A DNA stretch of 64,000 bases from Paramixta manurensis (GTDB lineage Bacteria; Pseudomonadota; Gammaproteobacteria; Enterobacterales; Enterobacteriaceae): the NCBI RefSeq assembly GCF_013285385.1, contig NZ_CP054212.1, forward strand, positions 3,472,001-3,536,000. The letters are read 5' to 3'. A program made the position numbers and the translations under genes. Of this stretch, positions 18,994 to 27,777 are shown piece by piece; position 1 is the first letter of the stretch; each line of letters starts with the position of its first letter. The notes under the pieces were generated by a model. That model was not told where the DNA came from and made no database searches. It saw only the letters and a list, made by a program, of their open reading frames with translations.

Positions 18994-19943
18994 CTTAGCG
19001 TACCTAAATCGATGCTATCAGCAATGCGTTTCGCAGTGGACGGCGGTAACTCACCCACCACCATAATTTCCACATTATTACGCGTTTCGGTCTGCACCGT
19101 ACGACGCCCAGTGCGCAATAACTGCGTTGTGCTGCTTTTATCCGCCGGACTAAGGTTGATAGAGAAACTAAATAGCCCATCAGAATAGAGACGTGACTCA
19201 ACCGGTCGATTCAGTGAAGGAATGCTGCGACGACTCTGCGACACTTCCTGCATACCAACCGGCAGCCAGCCTGGCTTCCAGCTAAAACTGACCTTTTCTC
19301 CCGGCGGAACCGATAGCGTCGGCGGCAAGTTGGCTTTTTCCAACCCTTGCATTAAATTGCGAACGCCATCATCCACCGCGAAGCTTACTACCCGATATTG
19401 CTCCAGCGTTTCACCATCGCCATCCAGTAAATCCACCCGCAGCGGCAGTTTCGTTTCGCTATCCAGCCATACAATATAGCTATAACGCGTACCATCGCGC
19501 GCGACAATACGCACGACATCGCATAGCTGATCGGCAATACGCGTACGACCAACCGGTACAAAATCATAGCTGTCGGTCAGGCGCTTAAAATCGGCATAAA
19601 CCACCGACGGTAACGCGTCAACAATATGATTTCCGGGGAGGGAAAACGGTTCAAGACCCGGCTCAAAATAGCTTATATCGCCGCCGCGCTGAATGACCTC
19701 ACGACGGGGACCGTCCATTTGCAACAGTTGAGCATAAACCTTGTCATCGACCACTGCGTGGCGATAACGCAAAGACTCAATTCCCAACCGGGAAACATTG
19801 ATATAAGCGAGTTCGTAATTGAGGGACTGACTAGCCTGCTCCATCTGTTGCAACAACGCCCCAGACGCAGATTCCTGCGCAGGGGCGATGGATGGATACA
19901 GCAGGCTGCCGACCAGGCTAACGGCATACCAGAGTTGCTTCAT
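18990..19943 (-). CDS. rseB: Periplasmic sigma-E regulator RseB
   Basis: 317 residues with a Sec signal peptide (MKQLWYAVSLVGSLLYPSIAPA). Two-domain LolA-like lipoprotein-sensor fold. It binds the periplasmic part of the anti-sigma factor RseA and shields it from DegS until it senses lipopolysaccharide or mislocalised lipoprotein. The start overlaps the rseA stop by one base. Confidence 0.97.
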   Translation of the reverse strand: MKQLWYAVSLVGSLLYPSIAPAQESASGALLQQMEQASQSLNYELAYINVSRLGIESLRYRHAVVDDKVYAQLLQMDGPRREVIQRGGDISYFEPGLEPFSLPGNHIVDALPSVVYADFKRLTDSYDFVPVGRTRIADQLCDVVRIVARDGTRYSYIVWLDSETKLPLRVDLLDGDGETLEQYRVVSFAVDDGVRNLMQGLEKANLPPTLSVPPGEKVSFSWKPGWLPVGMQEVSQSRRSIPSLNRPVESRLYSDGLFSFSINLSPADKSSTTQLLRTGRRTVQTETRNNVEIMVVGELPPSTAKRIADSIDLGTLR

Positions 19944-20599
19944 TACTGCTGTTGAATTCCTAACGACTGATTTCCGGGAACCTGAGCCTGTACCTGTGCC
20001 TGCTGCGGTGCATTTTGTTCAAATTGCATTTGCTCGGCATGCAGGCGACGCTGCAGTTCATAATCTTGCAGCATGGCATTGACGCGGCGACGTTGCATCT
20101 GTACCTGCTGGTTAGCGTTATTGGTATCAAAAGCGTCAGACGGCACGCCCAGGCTGACCGGAGAAGCTTTCCCCATCATGGGCAACGTATTGAAAACCGG
20201 CGCTTCAGATTTATCATTGGCATCTTTTGGTTGATTGTATTGCTGCACACCAACAATCACCGCCAATGATACGCAGGCCGCGACGCCAACTTGCGTAATT
20301 TGCGCCGCCCATGGACGCATTTTTTGCCAAAACGGCATTTTTGCCTGCTGAGCAGGTACCGGTTGAGCTTCAGGGATTAGCGTTGTGACGCGAGTAACGG
20401 GCTCTTTTTCAATCGCAGCGGCAACGCGCGCGGCAATATCAAAATGTACGACATTCTCAACATCGCCACGTAAAGTGTCGCGAATGAGGTGATAGCTCTC
20501 CCAGCGTTTTTGCAGCGTAGCGTCTTTAGCCAATGCCGATAACAGCTCACTGTCTAAGGTTTCGCCGTCCATCAAAGCGGAAAGTTGTTCTTTCTGCAT
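19943..20599 (-). CDS. rseA: Anti-sigma-E factor RseA
   Basis: 218 residues. The cytoplasmic domain (MQKEQLSALMDGE...) binds sigma-E, one membrane span lies at about 97-117, and the periplasmic tail is unusually glutamine-rich at the C-terminus (QQAQVQAQVPGNQ, IQQQ). Sequential cleavage by DegS and RseP releases the sigma factor under envelope stress. The gene is 29 bp below rpoE. Confidence 0.97.
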   Translation of the reverse strand: MQKEQLSALMDGETLDSELLSALAKDATLQKRWESYHLIRDTLRGDVENVVHFDIAARVAAAIEKEPVTRVTTLIPEAQPVPAQQAKMPFWQKMRPWAAQITQVGVAACVSLAVIVGVQQYNQPKDANDKSEAPVFNTLPMMGKASPVSLGVPSDAFDTNNANQQVQMQRRRVNAMLQDYELQRRLHAEQMQFEQNAPQQAQVQAQVPGNQSLGIQQQ

Positions 20600-20628
20600 G
20601 CCTCATACCCTTCCTGTATTCGTTATCA

Positions 20629-21204
20629 CTAACGTTGGATAAGCGGTTGAACTTTATTATCAATAGCTTCTCGCGCCCGGAAAATACGTGAACGCACGGT
20701 ACCCACCGGACAATCCATGATGGCGGCTATCTCTTCATAGCTCAGCCCATCCAACTCCCTTAAGGTAATCGCCATCCGTAAATCTTCAGGGAGTGACTCA
20801 ATGGTACGAAAAACTATCTGTTTCAATTCATCAGACAACATTAAGTTCTCAGGGTTCGATATTTCTTTCAGCGCACCCGCACTTTCAAAGTTTTCAGCGT
20901 CGATAGCGTCCACATCGCTGGATGGCGGACGACGCCCCTGAGCAACCAAATAATTCTTCGCGGTGTTGACCGCAATACGGTACAACCACGTGTAAAATGC
21001 GCTATCGCCACGGAAAGATTCCAGTGCGCGATACGCTTTGATAAACGATTCTTGTACAACATCCGGCACATCGCCCGACGGAACGTAGCGCGAAACCAGA
21101 CTCGCCACTTTATGCTGGTAACGAACAACCAGTAAATTGAATGACTTCTGATCTCCTTTCTGCACTCGTTCAACGAGAACCTGATCCGTTAACTGCTCGC
21201 TCAT
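20629..21204 (-). CDS. rpoE: RNA polymerase sigma-E factor
   Basis: 191 residues, the E. coli length. ECF sigma factor with region 2 (RYQHKVASLVSRYVPS, DVVQESFIKAYRAL) and region 4 (LSYEEIAAIMDCPVGTVRSRIFRARE). It directs envelope-stress transcription and its own operon. Start MSEQLTDQVLV is conserved. A sigma-E type promoter lies 82-108 bp upstream. Confidence 0.98.
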   Translation of the reverse strand: MSEQLTDQVLVERVQKGDQKSFNLLVVRYQHKVASLVSRYVPSGDVPDVVQESFIKAYRALESFRGDSAFYTWLYRIAVNTAKNYLVAQGRRPPSSDVDAIDAENFESAGALKEISNPENLMLSDELKQIVFRTIESLPEDLRMAITLRELDGLSYEEIAAIMDCPVGTVRSRIFRAREAIDNKVQPLIQR

Positions 21205-21285
21205 CCGAGGTAATGTCTCCCCAAATTTCTCTCCACGCGTAATTGAACAACCAGCAATGACTCAATTTCCTGAGCAAGCACCCGG

Positions 21286-21312
21286 TTAGAGTAATCACTT
21301 ACACTTTAGTTC
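21286..21312 (-). promoter_or_regulatory. Autoregulatory sigma-E promoter of rpoE
   Basis: On the minus strand GAACTA-N16-TCTAA matches the sigma-E consensus GGAACTT-N16-TCTRA, with CC after the -10 as in known rpoE P2 promoters. The rest of the 464-bp rpoE-nadB gap is AT-rich and holds no gene I can support. Confidence 0.75.
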
Positions 21313-21648
21313 ATTCACGCCATCATTTTTGTTGCGTCATCACTGAAGTTTACACTTCGACTTTGTTTTTCATTTTGGTGAAGCGTAAACCACTGCTTTC
21401 TTTGGCGATCGTAACCGGCACCGCCGATAAATCCTGATGACGCGACCGCAGAGTACCCCATGAGAGTCACTTTTTCATCTGCAAAACACATTTATTGAAG
21501 AAAGTTCGCAATATTAAACAGCCGTCTGCATGGTTTTGCACCGTTCCTCGCCGTTCTCTCGATGAGATAATTACGGCATTCCATTACAAGCGTGGACAAT
21601 AAATTGCTTTTTTCCTGGCGCCTTTGGGCTTATGCTCAACAAACCACT

Positions 21649-21666
21649 TGTTTAGTAAATTAAACA
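21649..21666 (+). promoter_or_regulatory. NadR operator directly upstream of nadB
   Basis: TGTTTA-GTAAAT-TAAACA is a perfect match to the NadR box TGTTTA-N6-TAAACA and ends 2 bp before the nadB ATG. NadR with NAD represses NAD synthesis genes. The box takes the place where a Shine-Dalgarno sequence would be. Confidence 0.85.
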
Positions 21667-21668
21667 CC

Positions 21669-23288
21669 ATGACGTACTCTCCTGACTATAGTTGTGACGT
21701 TTTGATTATTGGTAGCGGTGCCGCCGGGCTCTCTCTGGCATTACGTCTGGCCGCAGATAATCACGTCACCGTGTTGAGTAAAGGCCCGATAAGCGAAGGC
21801 TCCACGTTCTATGCACAAGGTGGCATTGCCGCCGTGTTTGATGAAACCGACAGCATTGAATCGCATATTGAAGATACGCTAATTGCCGGTGCCGGGATCT
21901 GCGATCGCGAGGCAGTCTCTTTTATTGCCGGTAATGCGCGCCGTTGCGTACAGTGGTTAATTGATAATGGCGTTTTGTTTGATAAAGAAACCCGTGCGGA
22001 TGGCGAACAGCACTATCACCTGACGCGTGAAGGCGGACATAGTCATCGCCGTATTTTGCACAGCGCAGATGCCACGGGACGTGAAGTAGAAACCACTTTA
22101 GTTGGCCAGGCATTACGTCATCCTAACATTCGTATTCTGGAACGCACTAACGCGGTTGACCTAATTCTTTCCGATAAACTCGGCCTGCCAGGACCGCGCC
22201 GCGCGGTGGGCGCCTGGATTTGGAACCGGAACCGCGAAACGGTGGAAACCTGCCGTGCGCGTACCGTGGTGTTAGCCACCGGCGGCGCGGCAAAAGTATA
22301 TCAATACACCACTAATCCGGATGTGGCTTCCGGCGACGGTATCGCCATGGCCTGGCGTGCCGGTTGTCGCGTTGCGAATCTGGAATTCAACCAGTTTCAT
22401 CCCACCTGTTTATTCCATCCTGAAGCGCGTAATTTTCTGTTAACGGAAGCGTTACGCGGCGAAGGGGCCTGGCTAACTCGCCCCGATGGAACACGCTTTA
22501 TGCCAGATTTTGATCCACGAGCCGAACTGGCGCCGCGTGATATCGTCGCCCGCGCCATCGATCATGAGATAAAACGCCTCGGCGTCGACTGTATGTACCT
22601 CGACATAAGCCATAAACCGGCTGAGTTTATTCGCGCCCATTTTCCGATGATCGTGGAAAAACTCCTCACGTTGGGTTTCGACCTTACCACGCAACCAATC
22701 CCAATCGTACCGGCGGCGCACTACACATGTGGCGGCGTGATGGTCGACCACCATGGCCGTACCGATATTGACGCGCTCTATGCGATTGGCGAAGTCAGCT
22801 ATACCGGCCTACATGGCGCCAATCGAATGGCATCAAACTCCTTACTGGAGTGCCTGGTCTATGGCTGGTCGGCGGCGGAAGATATTGCTCAACGATTACC
22901 GCAGTTAACTGCGGTTGAAAGCTTACCGCTGTGGGATGAAAGCCGGGTAGATGATTCAGATGAACGTGTCGTCATCCAACATAACTGGCATGAGTTGCGG
23001 CTTTTTATGTGGGATTATGTTGGCATTGTTCGCACCACTAAACGCCTGCAACGCGCGTTGCGGCGTATTACCATGCTGCAACAGGAAATTGACGAGTACT
23101 ACGCACATTTTCGTATTTCAAATAACTTGTTGGAGTTACGTAACCTGGTCCAGGTCGCGGAATTGATCGTTCGCTGTGCGCTGGCGCGTAAAGAGAGCCG
23201 AGGGCTCCACTTTACGCTTGATTATCCGGAACCGTTACCCACTTCCGGCCCGACGGTGTTGGCGCCGGATAATTACATGAACAGATAG
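21669..23288 (+). CDS. nadB: L-aspartate oxidase
   Basis: 539 residues. FAD enzyme that oxidises aspartate to iminoaspartate, the first step of de novo NAD synthesis, feeding quinolinate synthase NadA. The dinucleotide motif is GSGAAGLSLAL at the N-terminus; the fumarate-reductase-like active site REGGHSHRRILH and HYTCGGVMVD are intact. The ATG at 21669 is preferred because the protein aligns from MTYSPDYSCDVLIIG; an upstream in-frame TTG at 21624 would add 15 residues across the operator. The 3' end overlaps convergent trmN6 by 16 bp. Confidence 0.97.
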   Translation: MTYSPDYSCDVLIIGSGAAGLSLALRLAADNHVTVLSKGPISEGSTFYAQGGIAAVFDETDSIESHIEDTLIAGAGICDREAVSFIAGNARRCVQWLIDNGVLFDKETRADGEQHYHLTREGGHSHRRILHSADATGREVETTLVGQALRHPNIRILERTNAVDLILSDKLGLPGPRRAVGAWIWNRNRETVETCRARTVVLATGGAAKVYQYTTNPDVASGDGIAMAWRAGCRVANLEFNQFHPTCLFHPEARNFLLTEALRGEGAWLTRPDGTRFMPDFDPRAELAPRDIVARAIDHEIKRLGVDCMYLDISHKPAEFIRAHFPMIVEKLLTLGFDLTTQPIPIVPAAHYTCGGVMVDHHGRTDIDALYAIGEVSYTGLHGANRMASNSLLECLVYGWSAAEDIAQRLPQLTAVESLPLWDESRVDDSDERVVIQHNWHELRLFMWDYVGIVRTTKRLQRALRRITMLQQEIDEYYAHFRISNNLLELRNLVQVAELIVRCALARKESRGLHFTLDYPEPLPTSGPTVLAPDNYMNR

Positions 23289-24010
23289 AAGTCACGGGTC
23301 AGGCCACAATACGCTTCGGAGTAGCGCTGGTCCGGCCCGCGAATCACCATTCGCTCTTGCAATAGCTCACCGGGTTGCGGTGAAAGCCCCAACATCACCC
23401 GATGCGGCGCACGGTTTTCGTTATCGGCAATATCATTACGAAAGCGTAAATGCCAGCCACGCGTCGCCGCCATCTCAACAAAGCGATTACCGGCATCCTC
23501 CGGTAAGATCACACAGAAAAAACCTTCCTCATCAATCAGTGCTTCCGCACAGCCCAGCAGCGCGGCATGGTCGAGAGTATGGGTTGCCCGCGCCGCCGCG
23601 CGTTCCGGTGAAGAACAGGCGGTACCGGGCGTGAAAAAAGGGGGATTACTAACGATCAGCGAATAACGCGCTTCACGATTTTGCGCCCAGCTAATGATAT
23701 CCTGCTGATGGATGCTGATACGTTCAGCCCACGGGCACTCAGCCGCGTTTTCTGCTGCTTGCAATGCGGCCGAGTCATCCAACTCAACCGCATCAATATG
23801 CACATCGCTGCCCGTGCGCTGCGCCAGCATGATGGCGATAAGCCCGCTGCCGGTGCCAATATCCAGCGCGCGCGTTACCCGCGCAACCGGAACCCAGGCG
23901 CCCAGTAATACGCCATCGGTTCCCACTTTCATCGCACAGCGATCATGCGCGATGAAAAATTGTTTAAAAGTAAACCCATCGGCGCGTAAAAGGCCTTTAT
24001 GCTGTGACAT
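23273..24010 (-). CDS. trmN6: tRNA1(Val) (adenine-37-N6)-methyltransferase
   Basis: 245 residues. SAM-dependent methyltransferase with motif I LDIGTGSGLIAIMLAQ and the catalytic NPPF tetrad (LIVSNPPFFTPG) typical of N6-adenine methylation. It modifies A37 of tRNA-Val, as the E. coli yfiC product does. Its last codons overlap nadB on the opposite strand; it is divergent from srmB. Confidence 0.96.
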   Translation of the reverse strand: MSQHKGLLRADGFTFKQFFIAHDRCAMKVGTDGVLLGAWVPVARVTRALDIGTGSGLIAIMLAQRTGSDVHIDAVELDDSAALQAAENAAECPWAERISIHQQDIISWAQNREARYSLIVSNPPFFTPGTACSSPERAAARATHTLDHAALLGCAEALIDEEGFFCVILPEDAGNRFVEMAATRGWHLRFRNDIADNENRAPHRVMLGLSPQPGELLQERMVIRGPDQRYSEAYCGLTRDFYLFM

Positions 24011-24142
24011 TCAACCGATCCAAAATAGAAACGGCGATAGCATAGGGCAAAGTTAGATGAGAGAAAAGCTATCGCTGCGACACAAACAGATGAAGATCGC
24101 GTTCAATCTGTCTATAATCAGCGCCCCAAACTGAGGTAGACC

Positions 24143-25468
24143 ATGACCGTAACCACATTTTCCGAACTCGAACTTGATGAAAGCCTGCTGGAAGCCTTGC
24201 AGGATAAAGGCTTCACGCGCCCAACCGCTATCCAGGCGGCTGCAATTCCGCCCGCACTGGAGGGCCGTGATGTATTAGGTTCAGCGCCTACCGGCACCGG
24301 GAAAACGGCGGCCTACCTGTTGCCCGCTTTACAGCACTTGATCGACTTTCCGCGTAAAAAATCCGGCCCGCCGCGCGTCTTAATTTTGACCCCAACGCGC
24401 GAGCTGGCGATGCAGGTTGCCAACCAGGCGCGTGAACTGGCGAAACATACACATCTTGATATTGCCACCATTACCGGCGGCGTGGCCTACATGAACCATG
24501 CTGAAGTGTTCAGTGAGAATCAAGATATTGTGGTTGCCACCACCGGTCGCCTGCTGCAATACATAAAAGAAGAGAATTTTGATTGCCGCGCGGTCGAAAC
24601 GCTGATCCTGGATGAGGCGGACCGTATGCTGGATATGGGCTTCGCCCAGGATATTGAAACCATTGCCGGTGAAACCCGCTGGCGTAAGCAAACCCTGCTG
24701 TTTTCCGCCACTCTGGAAGGGGAAGCCATTCAGGACTTTGCCGATCGCATCCTTAATGAACCTGCGGAAGTCGAAGCCGAGCCCAGCCTACGGGAACGTA
24801 AGAAGATCCAGCAATGGTATTATCGTGCCGATGATTTACAGCATAAAACCAAATTGCTTGTACACCTTCTGCAACAGGCTGATGTCACGCGTTCGATTGT
24901 GTTTGTGCGTAAGCGCGACCGTGTACATGAACTGGTCGCCTGGTTACGAGAAGCGGGGATTAACACCAGTTATTTAGAAGGCGAAATGGTCCAGGCCAAG
25001 CGTAACGAAGCCATTGCGCGTCTGGTTGATGGGCGCGTGACGGTACTGGTCGCAACCGATGTGGCGGCACGCGGCATCGATATTGACGATGTCAGCCATG
25101 TGTTCAACTTCGATATGCCACGCACTGCTGATATCTATCTGCACCGCATTGGTCGTACCGGACGCGCCGGGCGTAAGGGAACCGCTTTATCGCTGGTTGA
25201 AGCGCACGACCATCAGCTATTAGGTAAAATTGGCCGCTATATTAACGAGCCCTTAAAGGCCCGTACCATTGATGAGCTTCGTCCAACCTCGCGTGTGCCG
25301 AGTCCAAAAGCAACCGGTAAACCGTCGAAAAAAGTATTAGCGAAGCGCAAAGAGAAAAAAGCGGCGGAAGAGACAAAACCTCGGGTTAAAAAACGCCATC
25401 GCGATACTAAAAATATCGGTAAGCGCCGCAAACCCAGTGCCGAGATAAAAAACGATAGTGTTGAATAA
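24143..25468 (+). CDS. srmB: DEAD-box RNA helicase SrmB
   Basis: 441 residues. Acts early in 50S ribosome assembly. The full DEAD-box set is visible: Q motif (GFTRPTAIQ), Walker A (APTGTGKTAAY), PTRELAMQ, DEADRMLDMG, SAT, and HRIGRTGRAGRKG. The basic C-terminal tail (KKVLAKRKEKKA, KPRVKKRHRD) is typical of RNA contacts outside the core. A strong terminator follows 18 bp after the stop. Confidence 0.97.
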   Translation: MTVTTFSELELDESLLEALQDKGFTRPTAIQAAAIPPALEGRDVLGSAPTGTGKTAAYLLPALQHLIDFPRKKSGPPRVLILTPTRELAMQVANQARELAKHTHLDIATITGGVAYMNHAEVFSENQDIVVATTGRLLQYIKEENFDCRAVETLILDEADRMLDMGFAQDIETIAGETRWRKQTLLFSATLEGEAIQDFADRILNEPAEVEAEPSLRERKKIQQWYYRADDLQHKTKLLVHLLQQADVTRSIVFVRKRDRVHELVAWLREAGINTSYLEGEMVQAKRNEAIARLVDGRVTVLVATDVAARGIDIDDVSHVFNFDMPRTADIYLHRIGRTGRAGRKGTALSLVEAHDHQLLGKIGRYINEPLKARTIDELRPTSRVPSPKATGKPSKKVLAKRKEKKAAEETKPRVKKRHRDTKNIGKRRKPSAEIKNDSVE

Positions 25469-25486
25469 TTGCACCACGCAACAAAA

Positions 25487-25512
25487 AACCGCCCTACAAG
25501 GCGGTTTTTTTT
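25487..25512 (+). terminator. Rho-independent terminator of srmB
   Basis: AACCGCC/GGCGGTT stem with a six-base loop, followed by eight T (six beyond the stem). The A-rich 5' arm makes it usable on the minus strand as well. Confidence 0.9.
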
Positions 25513-25677
25513 ATCGGGGAAAGAGCAACATTTTTTCACTTTGTTGGCTATTTCAGACGATAAGCGTTTAAAGTTCGCCTACCCGATAAAACATAAAGTT
25601 AACAAAAATTCAACATTATGTTTTCTATCGCCTTTTCTCTATTCTGCCCGTGGTGAGCTTTTCGACAGCCGTACAGA

Positions 25678-26061
25678 TTACAGGCTTTCAGTGAACGTAC
25701 GGGTGATCACATCACGTTGCTGTTCTGGCGTCAGAGAGTTAAAACGTACCGCATAGCCAGAAACACGGATGGTTAGCTGCGGATATTTCTCCGGATGCTT
25801 CACCGCGTCTTCCAGCGTATCACGGCTTAGTACGTTCACATTCAGATGCTGGCCGCCTTCTACCCGCACTTGCGGCTGTGCTTCTAGCGGAACCTCGCGA
25901 TATTCAATGTCGCCAAGCTCCGCGACAGGAACCACCTGGTCTTCGCTATATCCTGCTTTCGCGCATACACAGCGCGCTTGCGCTTTTTCGTCATCCAACA
26001 GCCAGAATGAATTCAATAACGCATCATTGCCAGACTTAGTGATTTGGATACCGGTAATCAT
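25678..26061 (-). CDS. grcA: Autonomous glycyl radical cofactor GrcA (YfiD)
   Basis: 127 residues, as in E. coli. It resembles the C-terminal glycyl-radical domain of pyruvate formate-lyase: RVSGYAVRFNSLTPEQQRDVITRTF contains the radical Gly. It replaces the damaged C-terminus of oxygen-cleaved PFL. Twin FNR sites upstream fit anaerobic induction. Monocistronic, divergent from ung. Confidence 0.97.
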   Translation of the reverse strand: MITGIQITKSGNDALLNSFWLLDDEKAQARCVCAKAGYSEDQVVPVAELGDIEYREVPLEAQPQVRVEGGQHLNVNVLSRDTLEDAVKHPEKYPQLTIRVSGYAVRFNSLTPEQQRDVITRTFTESL

Positions 26062-26165
26062 TGTGTGCCTCCCAGGCTTATCAGGGCCAGTGCTTCCACC
26101 AGCAACAGGTCATTTGGTCAAACCATTTTCTCTGGTTGGTATATCAAGTGACTCACACCCTCACA

Positions 26166-26232
26166 TTGACATAAATCAATAAACACTCATCATGCTTCTG
26201 CGCAGACACCTCAATTATTTGTTTTATATCAA
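26166..26232 (-). promoter_or_regulatory. Paired FNR sites upstream of grcA
   Basis: TTGAC-ATAA-ATCAA (26166-26179) and TTGTT-TTAT-ATCAA (26219-26232) each match TTGAT-N4-ATCAA with one mismatch. Their centres are 53 bp apart, which equals the spacing of the two FNR sites (-40.5 and -93.5) known for E. coli yfiD. That predicts a start site near 26132. Confidence 0.8.
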
Positions 26233-26337
26233 ATTTTCAAAAAAATATTTTTTGTTATTTTCAACTATTTTTTAAGGTTTTGCCGTTGGAGAATTAACGT
26301 TAAGCTACAGCCACATTAATGCAGAAGGGAGAACGTC

Positions 26338-27015
26338 ATGGTCAACGCGATGACCTGGCACGATGTGCTGGCGCAGGAAAAAGAAAAACCCTATTTCATC
26401 GATACGCTTGCCGCCGTAGCGCATGAGCGTGCCGCAGGTAAGGTGGTCTACCCGCCGCAGAAAGATGTTTTCAACGCTTTTCGCTTAACGGAACTGGGCG
26501 CAGTGAAAGTGGTCATTCTGGGGCAAGATCCCTACCACGGGCCAAATCAGGCGCACGGGCTGGCATTTTCCGTGCGTCCCGGCGTAGCGGTGCCGCCTTC
26601 GCTGGTGAATATGTATAAAGAACTTGAGCAGGATATTCCCGGTTTTCAGCGTCCAAACCATGGTTTTCTGGAAAGCTGGGCAAAGCAAGGCGTGATGCTG
26701 TTGAATACGGTGTTAACCGTTGAGGCGGGTAAAGCTCACTCACATGCGCGGTTTGGCTGGGAGACCTTTACCGATAACGTGATAGCCGCGATCAATACTC
26801 ATCGCGAAGGCGTCGTCTTTTTGCTTTGGGGCTCACACGCGCAGAAGAAAGGCAGCATTATCACCAGGCAACGCCACCATGTTTTACAGGCGCCGCACCC
26901 TTCTCCGCTTTCCGCGCATCGGGGCTTTTTTGGCTGCCAACACTTCTCACGCACCAATCAAATTCTAAGCGAAAGCGGCGAAACGCCGATTGACTGGACT
27001 CCGGTGCTGCCCTAA
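26338..27015 (+). CDS. ung: Uracil-DNA glycosylase
   Basis: 225 residues. Removes uracil from DNA at the start of base-excision repair. The water-activating loop GQDPYHG carries the catalytic Asp, and the minor-groove loop HPSPLSAHRGFFG carries the catalytic His. GAAGGGAGAACGTC precedes the ATG. It converges on grpE across 58 bp. Confidence 0.98.
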   Translation: MVNAMTWHDVLAQEKEKPYFIDTLAAVAHERAAGKVVYPPQKDVFNAFRLTELGAVKVVILGQDPYHGPNQAHGLAFSVRPGVAVPPSLVNMYKELEQDIPGFQRPNHGFLESWAKQGVMLLNTVLTVEAGKAHSHARFGWETFTDNVIAAINTHREGVVFLLWGSHAQKKGSIITRQRHHVLQAPHPSPLSAHRGFFGCQHFSRTNQILSESGETPIDWTPVLP

Positions 27016-27073
27016 TTGGTTTGGCGATGACCGGCGGATTAAAAACCCCCCGGTCATCGCCAGCAAGGCGGGA

Positions 27074-27655
27074 TTAACTTTTCGCTTTCGCTACGGCTAC
27101 CATCGCCGGGCGCAGCAAGCGGCCATTCAATGTGTAACCACGCTGCATCACCATCATTACATGGTTAGGCGCAACTTCTTCGGATTCCATCATCGACATG
27201 GCCTGATGAACTTCCGGGTTAAACGGCACATTCAGTTCACCCACAACTTCAACGCCAAACTTACGTACCGCGCCCAGTAGCGATTTCAGCGTGAGCTCAA
27301 TACCTTCAATCATTGCGCTTAATTCTGGATTGGTTTTATCCGCCACCTCCAACGCACGCTCCAGGCTATCAATCACTGGCAGCAGTTCGTTGGCAAATTT
27401 TTCCAGGGCGAATTTATGCGCTTTTTCGACATCTTGTTCGGTGCGGCGGCGGATATTTTCAATCTCAGCCTGCGCACGCAGTTGTGCTTCACGCACTCCG
27501 CCCTGCGCCTGCGCCAACTCAGCTTCAAGCTGCGCGATACGCTCATCACGCGGGTCCACCACTTCTGCTGTCTCCGCGTCCTCTTGGTGCTGTTGTTCCA
27601 TCTCAATCTCGTCTGAGACTTGCTCGTTTGGTGTGTTCTGTTCTTTACTACTCAT
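27074..27655 (-). CDS. grpE: Nucleotide exchange factor GrpE
   Basis: 193 residues from ATG 27655 (GGAGAAATTC upstream; N-terminus MSSKEQNTP aligns with E. coli). Acidic disordered N-terminus, long dimeric coiled coil (about 40-125), then the beta domain with VHQAMSMMESEEV and QRGYTLNGRLLRPAMVAVAK. It exchanges ADP for ATP on DnaK. A sigma-32 promoter lies 46-71 bp upstream. Confidence 0.98.
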   Translation of the reverse strand: MSSKEQNTPNEQVSDEIEMEQQHQEDAETAEVVDPRDERIAQLEAELAQAQGGVREAQLRAQAEIENIRRRTEQDVEKAHKFALEKFANELLPVIDSLERALEVADKTNPELSAMIEGIELTLKSLLGAVRKFGVEVVGELNVPFNPEVHQAMSMMESEEVAPNHVMMVMQRGYTLNGRLLRPAMVAVAKAKS

Positions 27656-27700
27656 GAATTTCTCCGCGTTTTGCACATTCGTCTCGCTGGTTCGCTTATT

Positions 27701-27726
27701 ATGGGGATCAGAATCGCGGTTTCAAG
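27701..27726 (-). promoter_or_regulatory. Sigma-32 heat-shock promoter of grpE
   Basis: On the minus strand CTTGAAA-N13-CCCCAT matches the sigma-32 consensus exactly, and the context CCCCATAATAAG is what I recall from E. coli grpE. Confidence 0.88.
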
Positions 27727-27777
27727 AGAACCAGTCACATTGTCAGGGCAGATTAGCCCATAAGGAATGCCAGCATA

